DNA of 64,000 bases from Bacteroidales bacterium. Its GTDB lineage: Bacteria; Bacteroidota; Bacteroidia; Bacteroidales; F082. The position numbers were made by a program, and so were the translations under genes. Shown piece by piece: positions 29,683 to 39,116 of this stretch (position 1 is its first letter; every line of letters starts with the position of its first letter). The notes beneath the pieces were generated by a model that did no database searches, was not told the DNA's origin, and was given only the letters and a program-made list of their open reading frames with translations. Location: positions 1 to 64,000 of the forward strand of contig JAKSMV010000013.1 of assembly GCA_024400425.1 (NCBI GenBank), read 5' to 3'.

Positions 29683-32600
29683 TTATCTGCTAAGAACCAA
29701 TTTTGAAACGGCTGTGGCGGTTTCGCCTTTGTCGTTGGTGGCCACGATACGATACACATACAGTCCGTTACGCAGCTCGCCAGGATTCCAATAGATGGGC
29801 GAAGTACGTGCCGAGGTGCCTGCCACTTGTTCGGAAAGCACTTCCACAAGACGACCCATGATATCGTAGATGTAGATTTTCACATCAACATTATTGCCAA
29901 TCTGGTTGTGGTCGAAGACAAATCTCGTGCCATCGGTCACAGGATTAGGCAAGTTGGCAGGATTTTCGATGCGCATCGTTTCGCTGTTGATGACAACGAA
30001 ATGCACCGTTGCGATGTTGGAATTGTTGAACACGTCCCACACTTTCAGGTTGAGCGTGTATTCGCCATCAGCCAAGCCGAGCATCTTGAATGAGATCTGT
30101 CCCTTGCCCGGATTGCCCAAATCGGAAATGAAATAGTCGTTGAGGCAATAGGTCTCTTTCGAAGGCCCGTCGAGGGTGGCGACAATGTCGTGACCAATGC
30201 CCGATCCCGTCGTATTGATGCCGCTTTCGTCTTCAACGAAAGCCAGCAGCAAAGGATTCTCACCCGTGATACCACCATCGACAAAGAGCGTGTCGTCGAT
30301 GAAGAGGCGAATCGCGGGAGGCTCCGTGTCTTCCTTGGCATCCTTGTAGAAGCCGCCTATGACGAAGTCCTTCTTGCTGCCTTTGGCATCCACATCGTAG
30401 TTGGTGGCATAATAGCTCACCATGCCTGTTCCGAAACGATACGAAATGTCACGTGGCACTGTGAAATTGATGCTGAACTCGCCATTCACCACATCGGTCT
30501 TGCCGTTGAAAACCACGCTGTTGAACAAGTTAAACTCAATGACCGAGGTAGCAGTGCCTTTAGTGGCAAGTCGGCTTTCCTTATCATATACAGTGACATA
30601 GACGACACCATTGAAGCCGGAAGCAAGATGTCCATTCAAATCCTTGACCACACCTTTGATTTCGACAGGTTGCAGCGCCTTGATGGTATCAGGCATGGAG
30701 ACCGTCTCAACCGACCATTTCGGGTAGTTGATGCGCAAGGCCGGGTCGCCAAAGAGCACATAGCGCTTTTCGACCGCATAACCCGAACTCTTTGCCCTAC
30801 GATACACATCACCGATGCGGGTAAGCTCACCACCATTGATGCGGAACAAGTTTCTATAGACACCATGATTGAAATTCATGTTATCATTACTATAAGTAGC
30901 CCTCGAAGTGGTGAACATGGCTATCATGCCTCCATATTGGTTCAAGAAGGAATATTCGCCCAAGGAGGTACGCGTATTATCGTCGTATCGGCTGAACTCG
31001 CAAGTGCCCGTAATCATCATCGGGAACATCGGGCTGTTGCGCCACGAGTCAACATCCTTACGTTGCAAGATGCGTTCCTCGCTCAGCTGCACCTCGCCGC
31101 CATGTCCAGTATAGTTCATCACCAAAGTGCCTTTTTCCATCCTATTGTTGATGGCAGCATTCACTTCGGGAGCCAATTCGCCATTTGGCGTACTTATCTG
31201 GTTGTAGGCATCAAGATAAATCTTGTCAATCACAAGGTCGGCACCACCGAATTTCGTTTGCAGCGAGTCGGCCAGCTTTTCAGCATTGTCAACAAAGCCA
31301 TGATCATCGTCGGTGACGAATGTAACCACATTGCGCCAAGGCTGCATGGTGTTTTCGTTCCGTTCAACATACTGCTCAATCTTGTCAATCATCTGAGAGG
31401 CTTGCTCAACCGTCTGAATTGGGAAACGGCCAATGCCGATGTCGGCCAGCGAAGCATTGATATTGCCTTCGTTTTCGTCGAAGAAGCCGAAATAATCGTC
31501 GGTAACGTAAGTGTCAAGGCCATTGATGGAGGCTACGGTTTCGTAGGCTGGCACGAAATCGACCAAGCCCGAGCGGTTTTTCTGGTCGAACGAGGCATCG
31601 CCCATAAGCAGCAGATACTTGATTTCACGGCCAGCGTTGCTGTCGAGATAAAGCATCCGACAGAAATCACGGATGGCAGTAATATCCTTTGCGCCACAGC
31701 TGAACTCGTTGTAAATCAACTCAGTAGTCGTGACAAGGACATTCAAGTCGGGGTCATGCACAGCGTGGAAGTCTTTCAGGCGTTCGGCTTGCGACATAAA
31801 ATTGGGATGAGTCAATATCACGAAATCCACATCGCGGACAGCGTGGAGATTCTGGTTGGCGACCTTCCCAAAATCGACGGCAGAATAATACGACTGGCCA
31901 TTGAAGGCGATGAACTCGTTTGAGGGATTGCCCTGCAACCTGAAACTCAGCGTAGAGGCATTCAGCTGGCCTTTCACCACCTGTGGAGCCACCGGATTGG
32001 TGACATCCCAAACCTGCACTTGCTGGCTTGCGCCCGAAAGACGATATTCGTAGGTCTTGCCGCTTTCCACCTCAGGATTGCGGAAAAGCATTTGGCTACC
32101 CGAAAAGACCAGATTGCGCCAAACGTTCAACGACAGATAGTTGACATAGCCATCGGAAGTGGTATTCGGATTACTGCTACCATGTTTCAGCGTGACTTTG
32201 ACCACATCAGAATCCATGAAGAAAGGCATCGTTCCACCAACCGCAACAGCATATTTTTGGTCATTTGAAGTTGTTGTCTCGATAGAATAAGTGGCTTTCA
32301 ACTGGCCATTGACATAAACCTGATAATTGGCAGGAGTGAAATTACGGCCTGCAAGGTCGGCCACCAACGATGCCTGGCGTGAACGGTCAGCATTCGAGAA
32401 GCTGAAACTGAAATCCTTGGTAGCGTTTCCCGTCATCTTGTCGCCATAATAAGTGCGTCCCCAATGGTTGAGATTGATTTCGTCGCTTTCATGCAAGGCA
32501 TAATCCAAGAAGGCGGTCACTGTGTGGTTAGCCGCAGCCGCCGATGGTTCTTCACTGATGCGCTTTCCCCGGCCTAACGAAACGGTCAGGAAAGCATAGG

Positions 32601-33441
32601 AATAGTCGTCATAAGAATTGGACGTGTGCTTGAAAATCTTCTGGTTCTCATCATATTTCCAACCGACAGGACCACCGGCATAGAAAAGAACATAGTCGTT
32701 GGCATCAAACGAGCCATCCGATTCGCCGACAACCTGAATGGGCAGTTCCACCAAGTCGTCGTGACGCGGTTCGGCATTCATCTCAGGCAACACACCGCCA
32801 CCATTATGATAGATGCGAATGTCGCGAGGATCGAGATGCTGCACATCAAGGCCAATCGACTTCAAGTCACTGAAAGTCAACTTATAAATACCCGTTTCCT
32901 TCAAGCCCAACTTATGCCACTCGCCAGAAGCCAACACCGATTGATGCGCATAGGCAGGAACCGACTTGCAGTTTCCCATTTTGGGTGCAAGCGTCATCAC
33001 AACTTCGGCAGAGATTAATTTCTCGTAACGTCCATCCGACTGGCGGAAAGGCAGCACGGAGATGGAGAGCAAAGCCTCATCGCGAGAGCGCAGCGGCACT
33101 GCATCAACAACATAATCAGCGGCAAAAGCATATTTCGAAACGATTTCCGCTTCCTCGGCAGAAAGGGCAACCGACTTCACGTTCTGCAGTTCCACCTTGG
33201 CCTCAACCGCATCGTCATAGATAGGTTTCGACAAAGCCAAAGTCGGAATGACACCCTGATAGCTACCCGATTCGAGGTCTATAATTAATAAGGTATCGTT
33301 CAAAATGACTTCCTTTTTCACGCCTTTCCAACCCAATTCGAGTGGAAAACGGCTCGTTATCTGTGCCCAAAGCTCCGTTGGGAGCAACAAAACGAAGAGC
33401 AGAAAGGCAAAAAAGAAACCTTTTATTTTGCTATTGTTCAT
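29683..33441 (-). CDS. porU: Type IX secretion system sortase PorU
   Basis: PorU removes the C-terminal sorting domain of T9SS cargo and links the mature protein to lipopolysaccharide at the cell surface. The 1252 residues begin with a signal peptide (residues 5-26, ending ELWA). An N-terminal beta domain (to about residue 155) and the conserved VLASGEWHKLGLKETGIYKL block follow, then the C25 catalytic region with H780 in NYTGHGGEVQLS and C814 in ITGTCEFSRYDD. After KRYVLFGDPALRINYP come Ig-like strands and a C-terminal domain (NPVTDGTRFVFDHN to GLYVYRIVATNDKG). The N-terminal domain makes this the better match to canonical PorU of the two tandem copies. Confidence 0.9.
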   Translation of the reverse strand: MNNSKIKGFFFAFLLFVLLLPTELWAQITSRFPLELGWKGVKKEVILNDTLLIIDLESGSYQGVIPTLALSKPIYDDAVEAKVELQNVKSVALSAEEAEIVSKYAFAADYVVDAVPLRSRDEALLSISVLPFRQSDGRYEKLISAEVVMTLAPKMGNCKSVPAYAHQSVLASGEWHKLGLKETGIYKLTFSDLKSIGLDVQHLDPRDIRIYHNGGGVLPEMNAEPRHDDLVELPIQVVGESDGSFDANDYVLFYAGGPVGWKYDENQKIFKHTSNSYDDYSYAFLTVSLGRGKRISEEPSAAAANHTVTAFLDYALHESDEINLNHWGRTYYGDKMTGNATKDFSFSFSNADRSRQASLVADLAGRNFTPANYQVYVNGQLKATYSIETTTSNDQKYAVAVGGTMPFFMDSDVVKVTLKHGSSNPNTTSDGYVNYLSLNVWRNLVFSGSQMLFRNPEVESGKTYEYRLSGASQQVQVWDVTNPVAPQVVKGQLNASTLSFRLQGNPSNEFIAFNGQSYYSAVDFGKVANQNLHAVRDVDFVILTHPNFMSQAERLKDFHAVHDPDLNVLVTTTELIYNEFSCGAKDITAIRDFCRMLYLDSNAGREIKYLLLMGDASFDQKNRSGLVDFVPAYETVASINGLDTYVTDDYFGFFDENEGNINASLADIGIGRFPIQTVEQASQMIDKIEQYVERNENTMQPWRNVVTFVTDDDHGFVDNAEKLADSLQTKFGGADLVIDKIYLDAYNQISTPNGELAPEVNAAINNRMEKGTLVMNYTGHGGEVQLSEERILQRKDVDSWRNSPMFPMMITGTCEFSRYDDNTRTSLGEYSFLNQYGGMIAMFTTSRATYSNDNMNFNHGVYRNLFRINGGELTRIGDVYRRAKSSGYAVEKRYVLFGDPALRINYPKWSVETVSMPDTIKALQPVEIKGVVKDLNGHLASGFNGVVYVTVYDKESRLATKGTATSVIEFNLFNSVVFNGKTDVVNGEFSINFTVPRDISYRFGTGMVSYYATNYDVDAKGSKKDFVIGGFYKDAKEDTEPPAIRLFIDDTLFVDGGITGENPLLLAFVEDESGINTTGSGIGHDIVATLDGPSKETYCLNDYFISDLGNPGKGQISFKMLGLADGEYTLNLKVWDVFNNSNIATVHFVVINSETMRIENPANLPNPVTDGTRFVFDHNQIGNNVDVKIYIYDIMGRLVEVLSEQVAGTSARTSPIYWNPGELRNGLYVYRIVATNDKGETATAVSKLVLSR

Positions 33442-33521
33442 ATATACTATTTATTAACTAACTGATTACAAACTAAATAAAAAATCCAAGCAGCACAAAT
33501 TCACCGAATTAATTAAAGGAA

Positions 33522-33529
33522 CGAAGATA
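33522..33529 (-). promoter_or_regulatory. Possible -7 box (TATCTTCG) for porU operon
   Basis: This differs from TAnnTTTG at one position on the minus strand and lies 80 bases before porU. It is weaker than the other boxes in the window, but no better candidate is seen in this gap. Confidence 0.35.
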
Positions 33530-33611
33530 CAATGTTTTTATTGTCGAAAGACATTTTTCGTCCAAAAAAATCATTTTTCAATATTTTGATGGTTAATTCA
33601 AAAAAAGGTCG

Positions 33612-33619
33612 TAATTTTG
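33612..33619 (+). promoter_or_regulatory. -7 box (TAATTTTG) for gldJ
   Basis: This is an exact TAnnTTTG match 102 bases before gldJ. A TTTG at 33585-33588 could be the -33 element, although the 23-base spacing is slightly long. Confidence 0.55.
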
Positions 33620-33721
33620 GCGGCAATTTCCATAAAAGCACAATGGGCTGGTGCAAAAAAATATCAGTCGATACAATAAAATGGGAAGGCATCAGTTTTA
33701 TAGAACAAATTTTACTCAACA

Positions 33722-35212
33722 ATGAATAAAAAAGGATTCAAGACATTAGCATTATTCGTCTCGGCAGGCCTCATTTTGGCCTCATGTTCCAACGACGTTT
33801 CCAGAACCACTGGCTGGGCCTATAACGATGCCAACAACGGCGGTTTTGAAGTAGCAGAAATCAACGACCAGCAGATTGGTCCCGGTTTGATTGCCATTGA
33901 AGGCGGCACCTTCGTCATGGGCGCCACCACCGACAATCTCACCTACTCGTGGGACAATTGCCCTCGTAAGGTCACCGTTCCTTCATTCTTGATGGACCGT
34001 ACCGAAGTCAGCAATGTTGACTACCAAGAATATGTTTATTGGTTGAATCGCGTTTTCGGTCAGAACTACCCTCAAGTAGTTCGCAACGCTATGCCTGATA
34101 CTTTGGTATGGCGTGGCCGTTTGTCATACAACGAGCCTATGGTTGAGGTCTATTTCCGTCACCCATCCTACAACGACTATCCAGTCGTAGGTGTGTCGTG
34201 GGTTCAAGCCAACGACTACTGCACATGGCGTACCGACCGCGTCAACGAGTTGATGCTCGTCGAAGCTGGCATCTTGGATTGGGACCCAACCCAACAAGAC
34301 GAAGAGAACTTCAACACCGACGCTTACCTGGCTGGTCAATACACCGGCAAGGTGAAGAACGGCAAGAAGGACCTCTCGAAAGGCGATGGCGAAGGTTTGC
34401 GTAACGTGCGCATGGAAGACGGCCTGCTGCTGCCTTCATACCGTCTGCCCACGGAAGCCGAATGGGAATATGCCGCTGTCGGCCTGGTTGGCAACACCTC
34501 CAACGAAATCGTTGCCGAACGCAAGGTCTATCCTTGGAACGGCGACGGTCTCCGCACCGACAACAAGAAATATTATGGCAGCTTCATGGCCAACTTCAAG
34601 AAAGGTCCTGGCGACTACATGGGTGTTGCCGGTCACCTCAACGATGGTGCTGCACTTCCTGCTCCTGTAGGTTCCTATTGGCCAAACGACTACGGTTTGT
34701 ACAACATGGCCGGTAACGTTTCAGAATGGTGCCAAGACGTCTATCGTCCTCTGTCATTCGAAGATGTTGCTGACTACAGCCCATTCCGTGGTAACGTGTT
34801 CACCCAAAAAGCCGTTGACGAAGATGGCTTCCTCGTCCAGAAAGACTCCCTCGGTCGCATCCGCAGAGAACCTATCTCACAAGAAGAAGCTTCGAAGCGC
34901 CAGAACTACCGCACCAGCTTCAACTCCAACTACGACGATGGTGACTACATGTCAGCTATCCGCAACAGATGGAGCGACAGCCAAGAAGACCAGAGCGTGT
35001 TCACCAAGGAAATGTATGAATATGCTACCAACGACACTCCTGGTACCACCCTCATCAGCGACGAATCGCGCGTCTATAAAGGTGGCGCTTGGTCAGATGG
35101 TCCTTACTACCTGAGCCCAGGCAACCGCCGTTTCCTCAACCAAAACCAGTCATCGGCCTCCATCGGTTTCCGCTGCGCCATGAACAAGGTAGGAAGCTCA
35201 TTCGCAAAATAA
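33722..35212 (+). CDS. gldJ: Gliding/T9SS lipoprotein GldJ-like, SUMF1 fold
   Basis: This 496-residue lipoprotein has the formylglycine-generating enzyme (SUMF1) fold, used structurally in the GldJ/GldK (PorK) family of gliding and type IX secretion. The lipobox LILASCSND places the acylated cysteine at residue 22. SUMF1 blocks are GGTFVMGATTDN, VPSFLMDRTEVSNVDYQEY, SYRLPTEAEWEYAAVG, YNMAGNVSEWCQDVYRP and the C-terminal RVYKGGAWSDGPYYLSPGNR with GFRCAMNK. An insert around residues 170-225 carries acidic loops. It is divergent from porU, and porV-porU-gldJ is a known neighbourhood in Flavobacterium johnsoniae. PorK is the main alternative name. Confidence 0.83.
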   Translation: MNKKGFKTLALFVSAGLILASCSNDVSRTTGWAYNDANNGGFEVAEINDQQIGPGLIAIEGGTFVMGATTDNLTYSWDNCPRKVTVPSFLMDRTEVSNVDYQEYVYWLNRVFGQNYPQVVRNAMPDTLVWRGRLSYNEPMVEVYFRHPSYNDYPVVGVSWVQANDYCTWRTDRVNELMLVEAGILDWDPTQQDEENFNTDAYLAGQYTGKVKNGKKDLSKGDGEGLRNVRMEDGLLLPSYRLPTEAEWEYAAVGLVGNTSNEIVAERKVYPWNGDGLRTDNKKYYGSFMANFKKGPGDYMGVAGHLNDGAALPAPVGSYWPNDYGLYNMAGNVSEWCQDVYRPLSFEDVADYSPFRGNVFTQKAVDEDGFLVQKDSLGRIRREPISQEEASKRQNYRTSFNSNYDDGDYMSAIRNRWSDSQEDQSVFTKEMYEYATNDTPGTTLISDESRVYKGGAWSDGPYYLSPGNRRFLNQNQSSASIGFRCAMNKVGSSFAK

Positions 35213-35235
35213 TTGTACTTGAATCATAACAACCA

Positions 35236-35268
35236 AAGCCGTTTGATGTACTTCAAGCGGCTTTTTTA
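35236..35268 (+). terminator. Rho-independent terminator after gldJ
   Basis: The 11-pair stem (35236-35246 with 35253-35263, one wobble pair) is followed by a T-run. It separates gldJ from murF, 12 bases before the murF start. Confidence 0.8.
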
Positions 35269-35279
35269 ATTCATAAACC

Positions 35280-36563
35280 ATGAACACAACAGAAAAGATA
35301 TACCAAGCCTTCACGAAGGCATACAAGGTCTCGACCGACAGCCGAAAGATCGAAAAAGATGCTGTCTTCTTCGCCCTGAAAGGCGAAAACTTCGATGGCA
35401 ACGACTTTGCCCTTCCCGTAGCGGAAGCTGGCATCGCCTCGTTGGTGGTTTGCGACCGCGACGACATCCCTCAACACGAAAGAATCCTGAAGGTAGATAA
35501 CACACTGACCGCCTTGCAAGACCTCGCCCGTCATCACCGCAAGCAGATGAAAGCCAAGGTGCTTTCCATCACAGGCACCAACGGTAAGACCACGACCAAA
35601 GAACTCGTCTCAGCCGTGCTGAGTCAGAAATACAACATCATCAACACGCAAGGCAACTTCAACAACCACATCGGCGTGCCACTCACTTTGCTGACCATCA
35701 AGCCGAAGACTGAAATCGCCGTCGTCGAGATGGGAGCCAACCACCCTGGCGAAATCGACACTCTCGCCCACATCGCTTGCCCCGACTTCGGCCTCATCAC
35801 CAACATCGGCAAAGCCCACCTGGAAGGCTTCAGCAGCTTCGAAGGCGTCGTCAACACCAAGACGGAGCTTTACAGATACATCAAGCAGAACGGAGAATTC
35901 GTCTTTGTCAACCGCGGCAACGAATTGCTTTGGGGCCTTTCATCGGAGCAGAAGCGTGTCAGCTACGGCTGCCATTGCGGCGCCGACTACCCTGTAGCAC
36001 CTGGCGAATGCAAGCCTTACCTCAACGTGAAATGGAAGAAACGCCTCATCGAGACGAGACTTGTAGGCGAATATAACTTCGAAAACGCAGCCGCTGCCAT
36101 TGGCGTAGGACAATATTTCGGTGTCGATGACGACAAAATACAAGCAGCCCTTGAGGCCTATCAGCCTACAAACAGCCGTTCGCAAGTCATTGAAAGCGGC
36201 AAGAACCACATCATCATGGACGCCTACAATGCCAACCCGACTTCGATGCAAGCCTCGGTGCGTAATTTCAGGAAGATATGCGGCGAGAACCACCTCCTGA
36301 TTTTGGGCGACATGCGCGAATTAGGCCAAGAATCGGAAAACGAACACAAAGCCATCCTCAAGCTGCTTGAAGAGCTGGATTATAAGGCTGCCTATCTCGT
36401 TGGCCCTAATTTCTGCGCCTACAGTGGTTGCAAGAGATGGTGGACCTTCCCGAATGTCGATGACCTGTTCCAATATCTCGAAGCCCATCCCGTTGAAGGC
36501 AAAGACATCCTTGTGAAAGGCTCACGCGGCATCAAGTTGGAGAAAGTGTTGCCTTTGCTGTAG
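35280..36563 (+). CDS. murF: UDP-MurNAc-tripeptide D-Ala-D-Ala ligase MurF
   Basis: MurF adds D-Ala-D-Ala to UDP-MurNAc-tripeptide, the last cytoplasmic step of the peptidoglycan precursor. The 427 residues show the Mur ligase layout. The N-terminal UDP-binding part (VSTDSRKIEKDAVFFALKGE) is followed by the ATP loop SITGTNGKTTTKELVSAVLS and the central domain with NTQGNFNNHIGVPLT and EMGANHPGEI. The C-terminal domain has DAYNANPTSMQASVRNF and ILGDMRELGQESENEH. The gene lies after the gldJ terminator; its own promoter is not obvious. anmK follows after 16 bases. Confidence 0.95.
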   Translation: MNTTEKIYQAFTKAYKVSTDSRKIEKDAVFFALKGENFDGNDFALPVAEAGIASLVVCDRDDIPQHERILKVDNTLTALQDLARHHRKQMKAKVLSITGTNGKTTTKELVSAVLSQKYNIINTQGNFNNHIGVPLTLLTIKPKTEIAVVEMGANHPGEIDTLAHIACPDFGLITNIGKAHLEGFSSFEGVVNTKTELYRYIKQNGEFVFVNRGNELLWGLSSEQKRVSYGCHCGADYPVAPGECKPYLNVKWKKRLIETRLVGEYNFENAAAAIGVGQYFGVDDDKIQAALEAYQPTNSRSQVIESGKNHIIMDAYNANPTSMQASVRNFRKICGENHLLILGDMRELGQESENEHKAILKLLEELDYKAAYLVGPNFCAYSGCKRWWTFPNVDDLFQYLEAHPVEGKDILVKGSRGIKLEKVLPLL

Positions 36564-36579
36564 GAAAAAGACTAGACCC

Positions 36580-37635
36580 ATGAAAGAATCAACAGCCATA
36601 GGACTCATGTCGGGCAGCTCGCTCGATGGCCTTGACATCGCCTTAGTGCGATTCCAATACGACGGCAACAATTACGATTTCAGCATTTTAGATGCCGATA
36701 CCCTACCCTACTCCGACGAATGGAAACAGCAACTCGCCGATGCTTTCCACAAGCAGCCCAACGAGTTGGACACTCTCGACAAAGCCTACGGGAAATACCT
36801 TGGCGAGCAAGTGAAGCAATTCATTGCATCGCGCCATGCCAAGCCCGACTTCGTGGCCTCGCACGGACACACCATCTTCCACAAACCCGAGCAACACTAC
36901 ACCCTGCAAATCGGTGACGGTCAAGCCCTTGCCAACGCATGCGGCCTCACCGTGGTGAACGACTTCCGGACCGAAGACGTGCTGAAAGGCGGTCAAGGTG
37001 CGCCCTTGGTGCCCATTGGCGACAAACTTCTTTTCGGCGACTATGACATCTGCCTCAACATAGGCGGCATTGCCAACGTGTCGTACGACGACCAAGGCAA
37101 GCGCATGGCCTACGACATCTGCATGGCCAACCAAGCCCTCAACTATCTCGCCAATCTCGAAGGACTTCCCTACGACAAAGACGGAGCCTTAGCGCGAAGC
37201 GGCGAGATGGAAATCACATTATTGAAGAAACTCAACCACGACCCCTATTATGGGCTGTTTCCGCCGAAATCGTTAGGAAGAGAATTCTTCGAAACACGTC
37301 AAAAAGACCTGCTCACGGGTCTCTCAACCGCCGATATGCTGGCCACCTTCACCGAGCATATCGCATTGCAAATCGCGTTGGCTGTCAGCATATTGCCAAA
37401 GGGAAAGATGCTCGTCACGGGCGGTGGTGCCAAAAACAAGTTCCTTATTGAACGCATCCAAGCGCGAAGCTACCATCAGGTTGTCGTTCCCGACACGCAG
37501 ATTGTAGATTACAAGGAAGCGCTCGTCTTCGCCCTGCTCGGTTTGCTACGCATGGAAGGCCGCACCAACGTGCTCGCTTCAGTCACTGGCGCACCTACAG
37601 ACAGTTGCAGCGGGAAAATCTGGTTCCCAGAATGA
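36580..37635 (+). CDS. anmK: Anhydro-N-acetylmuramic acid kinase AnmK
   Basis: AnmK phosphorylates and opens 1,6-anhydro-MurNAc, recycling peptidoglycan fragments to MurNAc-6-phosphate. The 351 residues contain the nucleotide loop GLMSGSSLDGLDIALVRF at the N-terminus, HGHTIFHKPEQHYTLQIGDG, NDFRTEDVLKGGQGAPLVPI and the ATPase motif NIGGIANVSY. MLVTGGGAKNKFLIERI near the end is also typical. It lies 16 bases after murF, so synthesis and recycling genes share an operon. No murQ etherase is visible in the window. Confidence 0.93.
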   Translation: MKESTAIGLMSGSSLDGLDIALVRFQYDGNNYDFSILDADTLPYSDEWKQQLADAFHKQPNELDTLDKAYGKYLGEQVKQFIASRHAKPDFVASHGHTIFHKPEQHYTLQIGDGQALANACGLTVVNDFRTEDVLKGGQGAPLVPIGDKLLFGDYDICLNIGGIANVSYDDQGKRMAYDICMANQALNYLANLEGLPYDKDGALARSGEMEITLLKKLNHDPYYGLFPPKSLGREFFETRQKDLLTGLSTADMLATFTEHIALQIALAVSILPKGKMLVTGGGAKNKFLIERIQARSYHQVVVPDTQIVDYKEALVFALLGLLRMEGRTNVLASVTGAPTDSCSGKIWFPE

Positions 37636-37643
37636 TTTTTTCA

Positions 37644-37651
37644 TATCTTTG
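37644..37651 (+). promoter_or_regulatory. -7 box (TATCTTTG) for flippase gene
   Basis: This is an exact TAnnTTTG match 32 bases before the flippase start, directly after anmK. Confidence 0.65.
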
Positions 37652-37683
37652 TCGATTGAAAACATAGCGAACCACGGAGAGAC

Positions 37684-38964
37684 ATGTTCAAGAAGATACT
37701 AAACACATTCGGGACGAAGATTCTGGCAGCCATCATCAACTTCATGATTGCCGTGGTACTGTCGCAAACCATTGGCGACACTGGCAAAGGCACACAGGCC
37801 CTGCTGCTCAGCACCATCACCTTCATCCTCATCTTCTCCGACATCGTCTGCGGCGAAAGCATCGTCTTCCTCACCCCTCACCACAAGTTCAAGCACCTGC
37901 TCGTCCCTTCGGCACTTTGGGCGACATTCATCGCTGTCATCATGGGCTTCAGCATCGGGTGGTTCTACCCCAAACTCGATTCTCAACTCATTGTGCATGT
38001 GGCCATTCTGTCGCTCATCTCCTCGCTTAGCGGCATCAATTTCCGCTACCTCATCGGCAAAGAGGAAATCAAGAAGGCCAACTACAACACCCTCTTGCAG
38101 CCCGTGCTCATCATCGTCGTGCTCATCATCTATTATATTGTGCTGAAACGCACCGACATCTACGGCTACATCATCGGGCTTTATGCCGCCTACGGAGGTT
38201 CGTTCCTACTGGGAATCTGGATGTTACGAGATGAATACGCGCATCTCCAGTTTTTCCAATCCACCGATTACAGAGGTGTACTGAAAGACCTGTTCAAATA
38301 CGGTTTCCTGAACCAGACTGGCCATTTCGTGCAGTTCTTCAACCTGCGCCTGAGCTACTATCTCCTTGACTATTACATCGATGAAGGACGCGTTGGCGTG
38401 TTTTCCAATGCCGTCTCGTTGGCCGAAGCCATCTGGATCATCAGCAACAGCATCGCCTTGGTGCAATATGCCCGCATCGCCAATGCCAACGACCGCGCCT
38501 ACGCGCAAAGACTCACCCTAAACCTCGGCAAGATTTGCCTCGCCATCTCAGCCTTGGCCGTGGTGGTGCTCGTAGCACTGCCTTCATCGTTCTATGCCTT
38601 TGTCTTCGGACCACAGTTCAGCGAGGTGGCGAGCATACTTCGTTGGCTCGCCCCAGGCGTGTTGCTCTACTGCATCTTCCTGATTCTCGGGCACTACTAT
38701 TCCGGCATCGGACGCTACCAGATGAACACCTACGCCGCCCTCTGCGGCCTAGTGGCCACCTTCGCCTTCGGCTTTACCCTGATTCCGCGCTACGACGTCG
38801 TGGGTGCAGCACTCACCTCTTCCCTATCCTACATTGTCAACGCCATCTTCCTGCTCTGCTTCTTCATCAAGGAATCCGACTTCAAGTGGAAAGACTTCAT
38901 TCTGACGCGCAACGAGGTGAAGGAATACTTCAAGGAAATCAAAGAGGAATTCTTGAATCGGTAA
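37684..38964 (+). CDS. Polysaccharide flippase-like membrane protein (MOP/Wzx type)
   Basis: This 426-residue inner-membrane protein has about 12 hydrophobic segments and the general layout of Wzx/MVF-type lipid-linked sugar flippases. The N-terminus FKKILNTFGTKILAAIINFM and the GVFSNAVSLAEAIWIISNSI stretch around residue 240 fit the polysaccharide-synthesis family. The C-terminal 25 residues are charged and cytosolic. A methyltransferase and a glycosyltransferase follow on the same strand, which supports a role in surface glycan export. The lipid-linked substrate is unknown. Confidence 0.78.
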   Translation: MFKKILNTFGTKILAAIINFMIAVVLSQTIGDTGKGTQALLLSTITFILIFSDIVCGESIVFLTPHHKFKHLLVPSALWATFIAVIMGFSIGWFYPKLDSQLIVHVAILSLISSLSGINFRYLIGKEEIKKANYNTLLQPVLIIVVLIIYYIVLKRTDIYGYIIGLYAAYGGSFLLGIWMLRDEYAHLQFFQSTDYRGVLKDLFKYGFLNQTGHFVQFFNLRLSYYLLDYYIDEGRVGVFSNAVSLAEAIWIISNSIALVQYARIANANDRAYAQRLTLNLGKICLAISALAVVVLVALPSSFYAFVFGPQFSEVASILRWLAPGVLLYCIFLILGHYYSGIGRYQMNTYAALCGLVATFAFGFTLIPRYDVVGAALTSSLSYIVNAIFLLCFFIKESDFKWKDFILTRNEVKEYFKEIKEEFLNR

Positions 38965-38971
38965 AATACCA

Positions 38972-38995
38972 TAGAGACGCGATGAATCGCGTCTC
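38972..38995. repeat. Variant palindrome (AGAGACGCGAT half site)
   Basis: The centre differs from the main family (GATGAATC instead of GCCATGGC), while the outer AGAGACGCG/CGCGTCTC arms are kept. It lies 27 bases before another copy, in the gap after the flippase gene. Confidence 0.75.
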
Positions 38996-39022
38996 CAACT
39001 CAAAACCGCACAACCTTGCAGC

Positions 39023-39046
39023 AGAGACGTGCCATGGCGCGTCTCT
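39023..39046. repeat. TAGAGACG-family palindrome
   Basis: It reads AGAGACGTGCCA plus a near-complement with one mismatch, the same sequence as the copy at 24954-24977. It lies 40 bases upstream of the methyltransferase promoter box. Confidence 0.8.
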
Positions 39047-39086
39047 ACAAAAGGCACCGATTTATCGCGTCACTGAAAAAAATCCC

Positions 39087-39094
39087 TATCTTTG
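39087..39094 (+). promoter_or_regulatory. -7 box (TATCTTTG) for methyltransferase-glycosyltransferase pair
   Basis: This is an exact TAnnTTTG match 22 bases before the chosen methyltransferase start. It lies inside the longer open frame and so rules against it. Confidence 0.65.
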
Positions 39095-39116
39095 CAAATC
39101 CAAAAAAGGACAATCA

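Noticed and set aside
30190..31923. 577-codon open frame on the plus strand opposite porU
   Set aside because: porU on the minus strand has a signal peptide, catalytic His/Cys and family motifs; the plus-strand frame has no recognisable domain or start context.
38535..39116. Upstream extension of the SAM methyltransferase frame
   Set aside because: It overlaps the flippase gene and crosses two palindromes and the promoter box; the start at 39117 follows the TATCTTTG box.
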